Shown here: positions 45,739-55,307 of the stretch, piece after piece
Numbering within the stretch: the first letter of the stretch is position 1
Layout of the letters: each line of letters opens with the position of its first letter
Assembly: GCF_001854605.1 (NCBI RefSeq)
Contig: NZ_MKJU01000027.1
Span: 1-64,000, forward strand
DNA from: Pseudoalteromonas amylolytica
GTDB taxonomy: Bacteria; Pseudomonadota; Gammaproteobacteria; Enterobacterales; Alteromonadaceae
Length of the DNA stretch: 64,000 nt
Reading direction: 5' to 3'
Position numbers and translations under genes: made by a program
Notes under the pieces: generated by a model
What the model was told of the DNA's origin: nothing
Seen by the model: only the letters and a program-made list of their open reading frames with translations
Database searches by the model: none

Positions 45739-45988
45739 CCTCTGCTGCACGTAAGCAAGTTTTTCCAATAAAGCTAATGTGCCTCTTTTCGTTACTTTCA
45801 TTTTTAATAACTTGCTATTACTCAAAATGCCATGATAATGGGCGAAATATCATCATTGGATGCTAAAATAGCAAAGAGTTAACTGCTCATTTTATCAAAA
45901 CTCTTATTTACAGCTGAGGTTAATTAAGTGCTTGTAACGACTCACTAAGGTATCATCAGCTATAAGAGAAATATCTTTGAGATAAAGT

Positions 45989-47431
45989 ATGCTTGATGCC
46001 GTTATATCACAAATAAGTTGGTTCCATGTTGTGTCTGTGGGCGTTGGTACGCTGCTTGCCCTTCCCTGGTATTTGATGCAGCGACAGCGACTTTCTTCAC
46101 AATTATCTACCCTAGAACAAAATCTAGCGCAGCAGGGATCACAAAGTTCCATACTTGAGCAACAGCTTGCTCAGCTACAAGATGATAAGCTGCAGTTGCA
46201 TGGCCATTGTCAGCAATATCAAGCTCGATTATCTGAGAAGCAACAGCAGGCTGAGCAATATCAACGGTTATGGCAGCAATGTGAACAGTCACTGGCACAA
46301 AGCCGAGAGCAATCTCACGGACTGGAAATTGAACTGACAGATTTGAAAACCACTCTTGAACAAAAACAACAAGCTTTTGATGCCCAAATCGCTCAGTTAG
46401 AAAAGTCGAAAGCACTGCTAAAGCAAGAGTTTGAAAACATAGCAAATCAGATATTTGAAGAAAAAACTGCGCGCTTTAATATTCAAAGCCAAGAACGGTT
46501 GAGCCAGATACTGCAACCAGTACAAGGTGAGTTGAAGGGCTTTCGAGATAAAATGGAAGCCATTCATAGTGAAGAATTAAAGCAAAGAGCATCGCTAAAA
46601 ACTGAACTGATGCATTTACAGGCGAATAATAAGTCAATTACAGAGCAAGCTGATAGGCTGACTACTGCGTTACAGGGTCAGAAGAAAACCCAAGGTAATT
46701 GGGGAGAGTTAATGCTTGAAAATGTACTGGATAGCGCTGGGCTAAGAGCTGGCTTTGATTACAAACGAGAAGTGTCATTTACCACTGAGCAGGGAAAGTT
46801 TCGTCCCGATGTGATTGTGTATTTGCCGCAGCAACGGCATCTAGTGATAGACGCTAAAACATCACTCAATGCCTATACTCGTTATGTTAACGCGGACAGT
46901 AATGAACAAGCGCAACGCGCTTTGGTTGAGCATTGTCAGGCTATTCAGGCCAGAATAAAGGAGCTGGGAGACAAATCCTACGAGCGGTTACCTGGGTTGA
47001 ATTCTCCCGAGGTCGTGATCATGTTTATCCCTGTAGAGTCTGCTTTTGTGGAGGCAATAAAGCATAACCCAGGGCTTTATCAGCAAGCGTTAGACATGAA
47101 TGTATTAGTTGCTACACCAACTACTTTATTGACGAGCCTCAACATTGTTAAACAATTATGGAAGTTTGAAGAACAAAGCAAGCACAGTAGAGAACTTGCA
47201 CAAAGAGCTGAAAAGTTTTACAACAAGCTTAATGCTTTTTTAAATAGTATGGATGGTGTTGGCAAACAATTAGACAAGGCAAAAGAAAGCTATGATAAAG
47301 CTTTCGCTCAACTATATAGCGGTAAGGGTAATTTAATAAAGCAGGCTTCTGAATTTAAAGAGCTGGGCGTATCGGTAAATAAATCTTTGCCTTGTGAACT
47401 GACTGAAAAGGCTCGCCTAGAGCTGGAGTAA
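45989..47431 (+). CDS. rmuC: DNA recombination protein RmuC
   Basis: 480 residues. An N-terminal membrane helix (WFHVVSVGVGTLLALPWYLM) is followed by a long coiled coil (about residues 30-190, rich in Gln and Leu) and the RmuC catalytic-like domain with GNWGELMLENVLDSAGL, FRPDVIVYLPQQRHLVIDAK (PD-(D/E)xK-like acidic and Lys residues) and FIPVESAF. RmuC limits inversion and rearrangement at short repeats; the domain resembles nucleases. Single gene with its own hairpin. Confidence 0.93.
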   Translation: MLDAVISQISWFHVVSVGVGTLLALPWYLMQRQRLSSQLSTLEQNLAQQGSQSSILEQQLAQLQDDKLQLHGHCQQYQARLSEKQQQAEQYQRLWQQCEQSLAQSREQSHGLEIELTDLKTTLEQKQQAFDAQIAQLEKSKALLKQEFENIANQIFEEKTARFNIQSQERLSQILQPVQGELKGFRDKMEAIHSEELKQRASLKTELMHLQANNKSITEQADRLTTALQGQKKTQGNWGELMLENVLDSAGLRAGFDYKREVSFTTEQGKFRPDVIVYLPQQRHLVIDAKTSLNAYTRYVNADSNEQAQRALVEHCQAIQARIKELGDKSYERLPGLNSPEVVIMFIPVESAFVEAIKHNPGLYQQALDMNVLVATPTTLLTSLNIVKQLWKFEEQSKHSRELAQRAEKFYNKLNAFLNSMDGVGKQLDKAKESYDKAFAQLYSGKGNLIKQASEFKELGVSVNKSLPCELTEKARLELE

Positions 47432-47443
47432 TGTTAACCCCCT

Positions 47444-47469
47444 TTACACTGGCAAATTAGCCAGTGTAA
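47444..47469. terminator. Hairpin between rmuC and the convergent gene
   Basis: TTACACTGGC and GCCAGTGTAA pair between two convergent genes; it overlaps the stop of the minus-strand gene. No T-run is obvious. Confidence 0.55.
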
Positions 47470-47957
47470 CGGTTATTCGGGTTGCTACATTGCGCATATG
47501 TACCGTTGCGGGGTTTGCCAACAAACAGGTTTATGTTGAGGTTATAGTGGTTTACATCTCGCCATATTCGACTGTTGGTCGAAGGACATAGTGACCCTTT
47601 TATGTATTGTGTTAACTGTTGCTCACTCATCGCCAATCGATTCGGCATTTCAATCAAAATATTGATGTCTGAATTTGTAAATTCCGCATCGTAGAACTGC
47701 CAGTTCCCCATAATGAACTGTTTTGAGAAATAACGAGAAATCCTTTGTTTTTGCTCTTTTTCAAGCACTGGTATATCACGCCCGTGGGATGTTTCTAACA
47801 ACTTTGCCCAAAGCATTGCAAAAATGGCAAAACCAATAAGTAGGGTAAAAATGATCGTTGCACTTTGTCCATTTTTTTTCGCTGGCGCTTGTTGCTTTTT
47901 AGAGCGCGATTCTACAATTTTGGCCCAGTCTCCATGTTTCATGGTGCGTTGTGTCAT
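47457..47957 (-). CDS. Unknown single-pass membrane protein
   Basis: 166 residues. A basic cytoplasmic N-terminus (WAKIVESRSKKQQAPAKKNG) precedes one membrane helix (ATIIFTLLIGFAIFAMLWA, near residues 29-47); the remainder is periplasmic, with DINILIEMPNRLAMSEQQL and two cysteines (LCPSTN, YAQCSN). No family recognised. Convergent with rmuC. It may be a core gene of the replicon because it has no mobile neighbours, but its role is unknown. Confidence 0.7.
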   Translation of the reverse strand: MTQRTMKHGDWAKIVESRSKKQQAPAKKNGQSATIIFTLLIGFAIFAMLWAKLLETSHGRDIPVLEKEQKQRISRYFSKQFIMGNWQFYDAEFTNSDINILIEMPNRLAMSEQQLTQYIKGSLCPSTNSRIWRDVNHYNLNINLFVGKPRNGTYAQCSNPNNRYTG

Positions 47958-48689
47958 TCATTTGTCCTCCGTCTGTGGTTGCTATTAGAAGCAAAAAATG
48001 TGTAAGAAAAATGGAGCTATTAAGGAATCAGTCAAAAGATTATGGAAGTGAGAAGCTTTAGTGTTCCTGAACAAATAAGGAGAAAGTTAAAAGATTGCTT
48101 TTAGAGCAAAAAGATACTGCGTGCAGGCCAACTTAGATCTGCAGCAATCAATCAGCATGCTAGTGTGTAGCCAAGTTAGTAATAATCTGATCTGCATGTG
48201 TTACCTTATCTGTTTTAGATATTCACTGCTATCGTCTGCAAATAGCTGAACATTTGGAGTACACCATTTGGATGAAGGTCACTAAATCCAGCCTTTAAAG
48301 CCCAGATCACAAATTTACTAACTAAAATTCCTTTGAAGCATGATTTGTAGTTTTGTGTAACCCCTTACTTCTTCTATTCTTTTAAATTCAAAGGCATGTA
48401 AGTTTTTTGCGTGCTTAATAAACTGGAAAAAGCCATGTTATTGATTGATAAAGGAATATATACTAATTCGTTTACTGACGTTATTATGACAAGCGCTCGT
48501 TATATACAAAGTAGGGTAAGTCATCTGTATTACAATAAATCTGCATGTAATTTGGTGTGTTTTTTAGTTATTTTTTTTGGCCAGGCTATATATACCGTGT
48601 TTTAATAGAGGAACACAGTAAAATGTAAAGGGGGTTTACAAGTTGAGTATTTGGCAACAATGTGACCTGCTAACATTATTAATCAATGA
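47958..48689. other. Intergenic stretch without a supported gene
   Basis: About 730 bases. A 64-codon frame at 48411-48605 exists but has no ribosome site or protein-like composition I trust. No RNA gene was recognised. Confidence 0.5.
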
Positions 48690-48935
48690 GTTAGTAAAAT
48701 TTCGGTTTACCAGCTTGTGAGTTGGTAAAATTTTGGTTTATTTACTCTGCAAGTTAGTAAAATAGTGTTCCAGCACAATATAGGTTAGTAAAATTTTGCT
48801 TTGTAGCGTGACCAAATGATAGTGAGTATTTTCAGATGGTCGATAATGTGCTGCTTTTTCCCTTGTTTTAGTGCCTAAAAAGCTGAGTTTACTCTATATA
48901 TGGCCCTGTTATGATGATTTAGTAAAATTCTGATC
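48690..48935 (+). repeat. Iteron-like repeat cluster distant from the origin
   Basis: Five direct repeats begin [G/T]TT[A/G]GTAAAAT: at 48690 (GTTAGTAAAATTTCGG), 48721, 48753, 48784 and 48918. The last, TTTAGTAAAATTCTGATC, keeps the full 18-bp spacing and terminal GATC of the iterons at the origin (38429-38854), about 10 kb away; the others lack the GATC. All lie on the same strand in the noncoding stretch before aceA. Confidence 0.65.
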
Positions 48936-48954
48936 CATTACTTGCAGAGCCATT

Positions 48955-48980
48955 AAAAAAGGGGCCTATCGGCCCCTGAG
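48955..48980 (-). terminator. Terminator of aceA
   Basis: The minus strand has GGGGCC-GATA-GGCCCC followed by six T; it lies 24 bp beyond the aceA stop. Confidence 0.9.
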
Positions 48981-49003
48981 TTAAGGAACAACCTTGATTG
49001 GTA

Positions 49004-50608
49004 TTAGAATTGGTTCATGGTGTTTGCTTCTCCCCCCGCTTTGAGAGCGTTTTCTCCAGAGAAGTACTCTTTATGTGTATCACCAATGTTAGAGCCGGCT
49101 AAATCTTGGTGCTTAACGGATGCTTGCTCACGACGAATTTCTTGTCGCTGTACATCTCGCACGTATGCAAGCATACCCAAGTCACCAAAGTAACCTTCAG
49201 CCAAAATATCCGTGCTTAATGCCGCGGTGTGGTATGTTGGTAAAGTGATTAGGTGGTGGAAAATCCCTGCCTCACGCGCACCATCGCGTTGGAAGTTTTG
49301 TACCAATATGTCCGCAGCCGCTGCCAGTTCTGAGTTATCCAACTGAGGGTCCATAAGTGCTTTTGCATCTTGACTTGGGTCTGGGTACTGAGAAAGATCC
49401 CTCCCCTCTTCTTGCCACTGTGCATATACTTGTTCGCGGAATTTCAGCGTCCAGTTAAATGACGGTGAGTTGTTGTATACAAGCTTTGCGTTTGGAACTT
49501 GCTCTTTAACTCGATTGACCAGTTCAGCTATTTGTTGAACATTAGGCTTTTCTGTTTCAATCCAAAGGAGGTCTGCACCTGACTGAAGGCTAGTAACACA
49601 GTCCAGTACTACTCGGTCTTTTTCTGTGCCAGCTCTGAATTGGTATAAGCCATTATCTAAGCGAACAGGTTTGCGCAGTTCTCCGTCGAGCTTAATGGCC
49701 ATTTCTCCATCTTGAAGATCGTCTGCACTATTAACTGGTGTGGTGTCTAAAAATGCATTGTATTGACTAGCTAAATCGCCAGGCGCTTTTGATACGGGTA
49801 TCTTTTGCGTCAGGCTAGCTCCTAGCGAGTCTGTACGTGCCACGATGATGCCATTTTCTACGCCTAGCTCAAGGAAGGCGTAGCGCACTGCGTTGATTTT
49901 AGATAAGAAATCTTCATGCGGAACGGTTACTTTGCCTGCTTGGTGACCACACTGTTTTGCATCAGAAACCTGGTTTTCGATTTGAATCGCACACGCGCCT
50001 GCTTCTATCATTTTTTTTGCCAGCAGGTAGGTTGCTTCTTCGTTACCAAAACCGGCGTCAATATCGGCGATGATAGGAACAATATGCGTTTCAAAGTTAT
50101 CAATTTTTTCGACAATTGCGCTGCTATCCAAGCCCTTAGCATTGGCCTCATCCAACTCACGGTAAAGGTGATCTAACTCGCGAGCGTCAGCTTGCTTTAA
50201 AAATGTGTAAATCTCTTCAATCAAGCTTGGAACTGCTGTCTTCTCGTGCATACTTTGGTCTGGTAGCGGGCCAAACTCTGAGCGCAATGCAGCCACCATC
50301 CAGCCACTTAAATAGACATATGAGCGTTTGGTTGTTTTTTGGTGCCTTTTGATTGCCATCATCATCTGCTGAGCAGTAAAACCATGCCAGCAGCCTAATG
50401 ATTGAGTGTATTGACTGCTATCAAGATCATAAGCACTCATGTCTTCGCGCATGACTTTAGCGGTATACTTGGCAATGTCCAAACCCGTTTTAAAGCGGTT
50501 TTGCAAGTGCATTCTACTGGCAAACTCTGGACTGATTGATTGCCAAGTTTTACCTTGTGTTTGGCAAAGGGTCGCGAACTTATCTAGCTGTGATTGATAA
50601 CGAGTCAT
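49004..50608 (-). CDS. aceA: Isocitrate lyase
   Basis: 534 residues, the longer isocitrate-lyase form seen in Pseudomonas and related bacteria (E. coli has 434). It splits isocitrate to glyoxylate and succinate, the first step of the glyoxylate shunt used for growth on acetate or fatty acids. Active-site cysteine in KQCGHQAGK; DIDAGFGNEEAT, IIVARTDSLGA and LVYNNSPSFNW complete the family motifs. Divergent from malate synthase 224 bp away, so the intergenic region probably holds shared control. Confidence 0.96.
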   Translation of the reverse strand: MTRYQSQLDKFATLCQTQGKTWQSISPEFASRMHLQNRFKTGLDIAKYTAKVMREDMSAYDLDSSQYTQSLGCWHGFTAQQMMMAIKRHQKTTKRSYVYLSGWMVAALRSEFGPLPDQSMHEKTAVPSLIEEIYTFLKQADARELDHLYRELDEANAKGLDSSAIVEKIDNFETHIVPIIADIDAGFGNEEATYLLAKKMIEAGACAIQIENQVSDAKQCGHQAGKVTVPHEDFLSKINAVRYAFLELGVENGIIVARTDSLGASLTQKIPVSKAPGDLASQYNAFLDTTPVNSADDLQDGEMAIKLDGELRKPVRLDNGLYQFRAGTEKDRVVLDCVTSLQSGADLLWIETEKPNVQQIAELVNRVKEQVPNAKLVYNNSPSFNWTLKFREQVYAQWQEEGRDLSQYPDPSQDAKALMDPQLDNSELAAAADILVQNFQRDGAREAGIFHHLITLPTYHTAALSTDILAEGYFGDLGMLAYVRDVQRQEIRREQASVKHQDLAGSNIGDTHKEYFSGENALKAGGEANTMNQF

Positions 50609-50831
50609 AATTAAATTCCTTCGAACGGGTTAAATATTTTTTAGTTGTGAGAGTTGCGCACTGGTCTAGCCACTGGCGCTTAATTACACACTAGGCCCGA
50701 AATCTAGATTTTTTAAATTTATAGTTGTTATTGCGAGTATATTTTTCATGAATGTATTTTGGGGTTTGTTTTGTGCTCAAATGCGATATGGTTATTTTAA
50801 ACTCGTTCAAAATCGACTTAGGATCACCGTT

Positions 50832-53012
50832 ATGCATGCAAGCGTACAAGAGGCAGGATTGACTATCGATCAATGCCTATATGACTTTGTAAATCAACAG
50901 GCTTTGCCTGGCACAGGGCTTACTCAGGAAGCTTTTTGGCAAGGCTTTGCCTGTATCATCGACACACTCTCACCCTTGAACAAGGCACTGCTTAGCAAGA
51001 GAGATTTGTTGCAACAGCAAATAGACGCGTTCCATCAACAACACCCTGAATGGGATGCGCTACAGTATCGGACATTTTTAGAAGATATTGGTTATTTACA
51101 TAGCGAACCTGAAGATGTTGGTATTGATACTCTCAATGTTGAACCTGAAATTGCCCTTGCCGCGGCACCTCAGCTGGTAGTACCGGTAAGTAACGCTCGA
51201 TTTGCATTGAATGCTGCAAACGCTCGCTGGGGGTCTCTGTACGATGCTTTGTATGGCACGGATTTACTGCCTGAAGACGATGGTGCAGAAAAGACATCGG
51301 CTTATAACCCTGTTCGTGGCTTTAAAGTAATGGCGTATGTGCGTCAGTTTCTAGACCAAGCGTTGCCTCTTGCTCATGGTTCACACATCGAAAGTAGCGG
51401 TTATGCGGTGTTAGATGGCAAGTTGGTTGTCACATTAAATGATTCGACACAGGTTGCATTGGCGTTTGAAGAGCAATTCGTTGGTTATCAGGGACAGCCA
51501 CAAAACCCCACCGCGATCTTGTTAAAACACCATGATCTACATATTGAAATTCAAATTGATCCACACAGCACTATCGGACAGGCCGACAAAGCTGGAATAA
51601 AAGATGTGCTACTTGAGTCTGCACTGACAACCATTATGGATTGTGAGGATTCGGTAGCGGCAGTTGATGCGCAAGACAAGGTTCTGGTGTACCAAAATTG
51701 GCTGGGGCTGATGCAAGGTACATTGTCTGAGTCATTTTCAAAACAAGGACAAACGATCACACGTCGATTGAATGACGATCGACACTATATCAGCAAGCAT
51801 GGCGAGTCAATCACGCTAAAAGGCCGCAGTATGATGTTTGTGCGAAATGTTGGGCACTTGATGCGCAACCCCGCAATAGTTGATAAGCATGGTGAGCAAG
51901 TATTCGAAGGGATCATGGATGCGGTGATCACCGCACTGTGCTCACTGCATGACCTCCAAGGCTGCAGCTCAGTTCATAATTCAAGTGCGCAAAGCATCAA
52001 TATTGTTAAGCCGAAAATGCATGGCCCTGAAGAAGTCGCTTTCACAGAGCAATTATTTAGTGAAGTTGAAGCGTTGCTAAGGCTACCGCCCAATACCATA
52101 AAGTTGGGGATAATGGACGAAGAGCGCAGAACATCAGTGAACCTAAAGGCGTGTATTGCACAAGCGAAATCCAGAGTTGTGTTTATCAATACAGGGTTTT
52201 TGGACCGCACGGGCGATGAAATTCATACCTCAATGTTTGCAGGTCCTGTGTTACCAAAAGCACAGATAAAATCTCAACCTTGGATTGCATCATATGAAGA
52301 TCGCAACGTCGATATTGGGCTGGCGTGTGGATTCAGTGGCAAAGCACAAATAGGTAAGGGGATGTGGCCCATGCCTGATAAAATGGCATTGATGATGCAG
52401 CAAAAGCAGGCTCATCTTGAAGCGGGAGCAAACACCGCATGGGTGCCCTCGCCCACCGCTGCGACCTTACATGCGATGCACTATCACTTTGTGGATGTGT
52501 TTGAAAAGCAACGTGAACTAATGACTCGCCAACAGGCTTCGTTGGATGATTTATTAACGCCACCTCTATTGTTAGATAGAGCACTGAGCAAAGAGGATAT
52601 TCAAGCCGAGTTGGATAACAATATTCAGGGTATTTTGGGATATGTTGTACGCTGGATAGATCAGGGTATAGGTTGTTCTAAAGTGCCCGATATTAATCAT
52701 GTAGGCTTGATGGAAGACCGAGCAACATTGCGGATTTCAAGTCAGCATATAGCAAATTGGCTAAAGCATGAGATCTGTAGTGTGGAACAAGTGAAGCAAA
52801 CATTTGCGCGTATGGCCCACGTTGTTGATAGTCAAAACCAACATGATACGAATTACCGTCCAATGGCCGTGGATGAACAGTCTTTAGCAACTAATTTAGC
52901 TTTTCAAGCTGCACAAGAGTTGGTGTTTAAGGGAGCACAACAACCCAATGGTTACACCGAACCCCTGCTACATGCGTACAGACTGAAGTATAAAGCGCAG
53001 GCTCAAAAGTAA
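50832..53012 (+). CDS. glcB: Malate synthase G
   Basis: 726 residues from ATG 50832 (AGGA upstream), which gives the normal length for malate synthase G; an upstream extension in frame lacks family sequence. It condenses glyoxylate and acetyl-CoA to malate, completing the shunt with AceA. Family blocks: [80 protein letters not shown] and [20 protein letters not shown] with the catalytic Arg, Glu and Asp residues. It is the G form, not the shorter A form usual beside aceA in enteric bacteria. Confidence 0.95.
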   Translation: MHASVQEAGLTIDQCLYDFVNQQALPGTGLTQEAFWQGFACIIDTLSPLNKALLSKRDLLQQQIDAFHQQHPEWDALQYRTFLEDIGYLHSEPEDVGIDTLNVEPEIALAAAPQLVVPVSNARFALNAANARWGSLYDALYGTDLLPEDDGAEKTSAYNPVRGFKVMAYVRQFLDQALPLAHGSHIESSGYAVLDGKLVVTLNDSTQVALAFEEQFVGYQGQPQNPTAILLKHHDLHIEIQIDPHSTIGQADKAGIKDVLLESALTTIMDCEDSVAAVDAQDKVLVYQNWLGLMQGTLSESFSKQGQTITRRLNDDRHYISKHGESITLKGRSMMFVRNVGHLMRNPAIVDKHGEQVFEGIMDAVITALCSLHDLQGCSSVHNSSAQSINIVKPKMHGPEEVAFTEQLFSEVEALLRLPPNTIKLGIMDEERRTSVNLKACIAQAKSRVVFINTGFLDRTGDEIHTSMFAGPVLPKAQIKSQPWIASYEDRNVDIGLACGFSGKAQIGKGMWPMPDKMALMMQQKQAHLEAGANTAWVPSPTAATLHAMHYHFVDVFEKQRELMTRQQASLDDLLTPPLLLDRALSKEDIQAELDNNIQGILGYVVRWIDQGIGCSKVPDINHVGLMEDRATLRISSQHIANWLKHEICSVEQVKQTFARMAHVVDSQNQHDTNYRPMAVDEQSLATNLAFQAAQELVFKGAQQPNGYTEPLLHAYRLKYKAQAQK

Positions 53013-53027
53013 CATTGACGAATAAAG

Positions 53028-53060
53028 AAACAGCCCTGTTTACACAGGGCTGTTTCTTTT
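53028..53060 (+). terminator. Terminator of glcB
   Basis: AAACAGCCCTG-TTTACA-CAGGGCTGTTTCTTTT, an 11-bp stem with T-rich tail. Confidence 0.9.
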
Positions 53061-53136
53061 GTAGGGTCAAAAGTGCTTGCCAAATATATCTTGTTCAATA
53101 ACTATGGGTAATAAATTTCTTAACCGTAGAAAGCCG

Positions 53137-54661
53137 ATGTTGATTAAAAAATTATAAGTTTACTTTCTTTGTTGAGCCTGGTGAATGCAAAGGCGTTGGC
53201 TCAGCAGCCAAATTTAGACTTACAAGAGTATAGCTTTGCGCAATTGCAGAAATTAGTTGATGAACAGCAGCTCACATACCAACAAATTACTCAGTACTAC
53301 CTGACACGTATCGCGCTGCTTGATGAAGATGGCCCCAAATTAAATGCAATCATGAGGGTTAACCAACGTGCCATTGAGATTGCCAAAGAAAAAGACCGCG
53401 CACACTCAACGATACAAGAGCATGGCCTCTTGTTTGGCATGCCCATCATTATTAAAGATAACATTGAAACTGAGGGGAATATGCCAACTACAGCAGGTGC
53501 CATTGCGCTACAACACAATCACGCTAGGCAAGATGCGCAGCTTGTTAGCCGACTTAAAGCCGCTGGGGCGATAATTTTAGGTAAAGCCAATTTAAGTGAA
53601 TGGGCTAATTTCAAATCAACACAAAGCGCTAGTGGTTGGAGTGATGTTGGCGGACAAACCAAAAACCCTTATGTTTTGAATCGTACTGTGGCTCAAGTTC
53701 GGGCTCGGCGGTGGCTGTGGCAGCCAACCTAACAGCGGGCGCGGTTGGAACAGAAACGGATGGCTCTATCACCTGCCCTGCTGCCCACACTGCCACCGTA
53801 GGGTTAAAGCCTACAGTAGGATTAGTCTCTACTGAAGGCGTTATACCATTATCTCATTCTCAAGATTCCCCCGGCCCAATGACCAGAACAGTTGCAGACG
53901 CAGCGGTGATGTTAGAGGTGCTGACAGCAAAGCCTGAGGGGTATTATCAAAAGCACTTAAAGGCAAATGGTTTGAACGGCAAGCGCATCGGTATTGCCCG
54001 CAATATCAGCGACTTTAATGAGGTGGCCAGCACTGCATTTAAACGAGCCATTGAAGTATTAAAGAGTCAGGGCGCGACTATCGTCGATAACTTAACTTTG
54101 GACTATCAAGAAGAGTTGGGTCAGGCTGAGTTTGATATTTTACTTTATGAATTTAATGAAGGTGTTAACCGATACTTAGCTAAGACGCCAGATACGGTCG
54201 CTGTTAAGTCACTCGCTCAGTTGATAGCCTTTAATGCCACTTTGTCTGAACAAAGGTTTAATCAAGGCGTATTGGAAATGGCTGGGGAAAAAGGTGACTT
54301 AAACAGTGAAGCCTATCTTGCCGCCAAACGAGTGGTGACAGAAAAGGCGCAGCACAAAGGTATCGATCAACTGTTAACTGAGCATCGACTAGATGCATTA
54401 GTCGCACCGACGAATGGTCCTGCTTGGGTAATAGATACAGTAAATGGTGACAGCTACACTGGGTTAAGCTCCAGCCCTTCTGCTATTGCTGGGTATCCAA
54501 TAATAACGGTGCCTATGTCTGAACATCGCGCTCTTCCCTTAGGACTCTCCTTCTTTAGTGGTGCTAATCAAGAAGGAAAACTACTGGAGCTGGGCTATGC
54601 ATTTGAACAGGCGACCAAGGTAAGGAGATCACCGTATTTTATCCTTAGTATTGACGATTGA
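53137..54661 (+). pseudogene. Amidase-signature hydrolase, broken by two frameshifts
   Basis: Amidase family: catalytic Lys in MPIIIKDNIETEG, the two serines in the recovered CGSSSGSAVAVAAN and in GTETDGSITCPA. Frameshift 1: ATG at 53137 gives MLIKK then runs out of frame at an A6 run; one more A restores IISLLSLLSLVNAKALAQ, a good signal peptide. Frameshift 2: near 53690 the frame reads NRTVAQVRARRWLW, whereas the neighbouring frame reads CGSSSGSAVAVAAN, joining smoothly to the part ending at 54661; a loss of one base (mod 3) is needed. The full protein would be a secreted amidase of about 507 residues. It is broken here, or the sequence has homopolymer errors. Substrate unknown. Confidence 0.8.
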
Positions 54662-54717
54662 AATAGTTGTAAAGCCCCTTTACGATTTAGGTAACAGAAC
54701 AGAAGAGAAAAGCTGTA

Positions 54718-55248
54718 ATGATAGAAACACCTAGGCTTCGGCTAAGGCTGATGAGAGAACATGATTGGCCATTGTTTGTTAAGCTACACACCAATGAGCG
54801 GGTTCTTGAATGGGTCTCGGATACCATGTCGGAGGCCGAGATTCACGCAAAGTTTCAACAGCGATGTGAAGAAAATGAGTCTTGGCATAAAGAACGATCA
54901 CAGTGGTTGACGTTAGTGATCGAATGCAAAGAAACCTGCGAGTTAGTTGGGTTGCACGGATTTTTAGCGATGTGGCATCCATATCAGCAAGCAGAATTGG
55001 GATTTATGATACTGCCTGAATTTCAAGGGGTAGGATATGCGAAGGAGTCAACAGCAGCGGTGATTGATTTTACTCTCATTGAATGCGGTTTTCACAAACT
55101 CATAGCGACTGTTTCTGAAGGAAACGAAGCTTCATTTGGTTTGCTAACAGCGTTAGGGTTTGTGCATGAAGGCACGTTGAAAGATAACTTCAAAATCGCG
55201 GGAAAGTGGATTCATGACCAAAAGCTTGCACTGATCGCAAATAATTGA
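54718..55248 (+). CDS. GNAT acetyltransferase (RimJ/RimL type)
   Basis: 176 residues. GNAT fold with TPRLRLRLMREHDWPLFVKL at the start, ELGFMILPEFQGVGYAKES (acetyl-CoA binding Q/R-x-x-G-x-G/A motif) and NEASFGLLTALGFVHEGTL near the end, typical of acetylation of protein N-termini or small amines. Substrate cannot be told. It lies between the broken amidase and the S9 peptidase, each apparently separately transcribed. Confidence 0.85.
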   Translation: MIETPRLRLRLMREHDWPLFVKLHTNERVLEWVSDTMSEAEIHAKFQQRCEENESWHKERSQWLTLVIECKETCELVGLHGFLAMWHPYQQAELGFMILPEFQGVGYAKESTAAVIDFTLIECGFHKLIATVSEGNEASFGLLTALGFVHEGTLKDNFKIAGKWIHDQKLALIANN

Positions 55249-55307
55249 CCTCTTCTACTTGCTGGGTAGATATTAAGCTCTGATTTTAAAAAAGGAATGA
55301 AGCGACA

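Noticed and set aside
48411..48605. 64-codon frame on the plus strand
   Set aside because: No ribosome site, low-complexity AT-rich composition and no recognisable motif.
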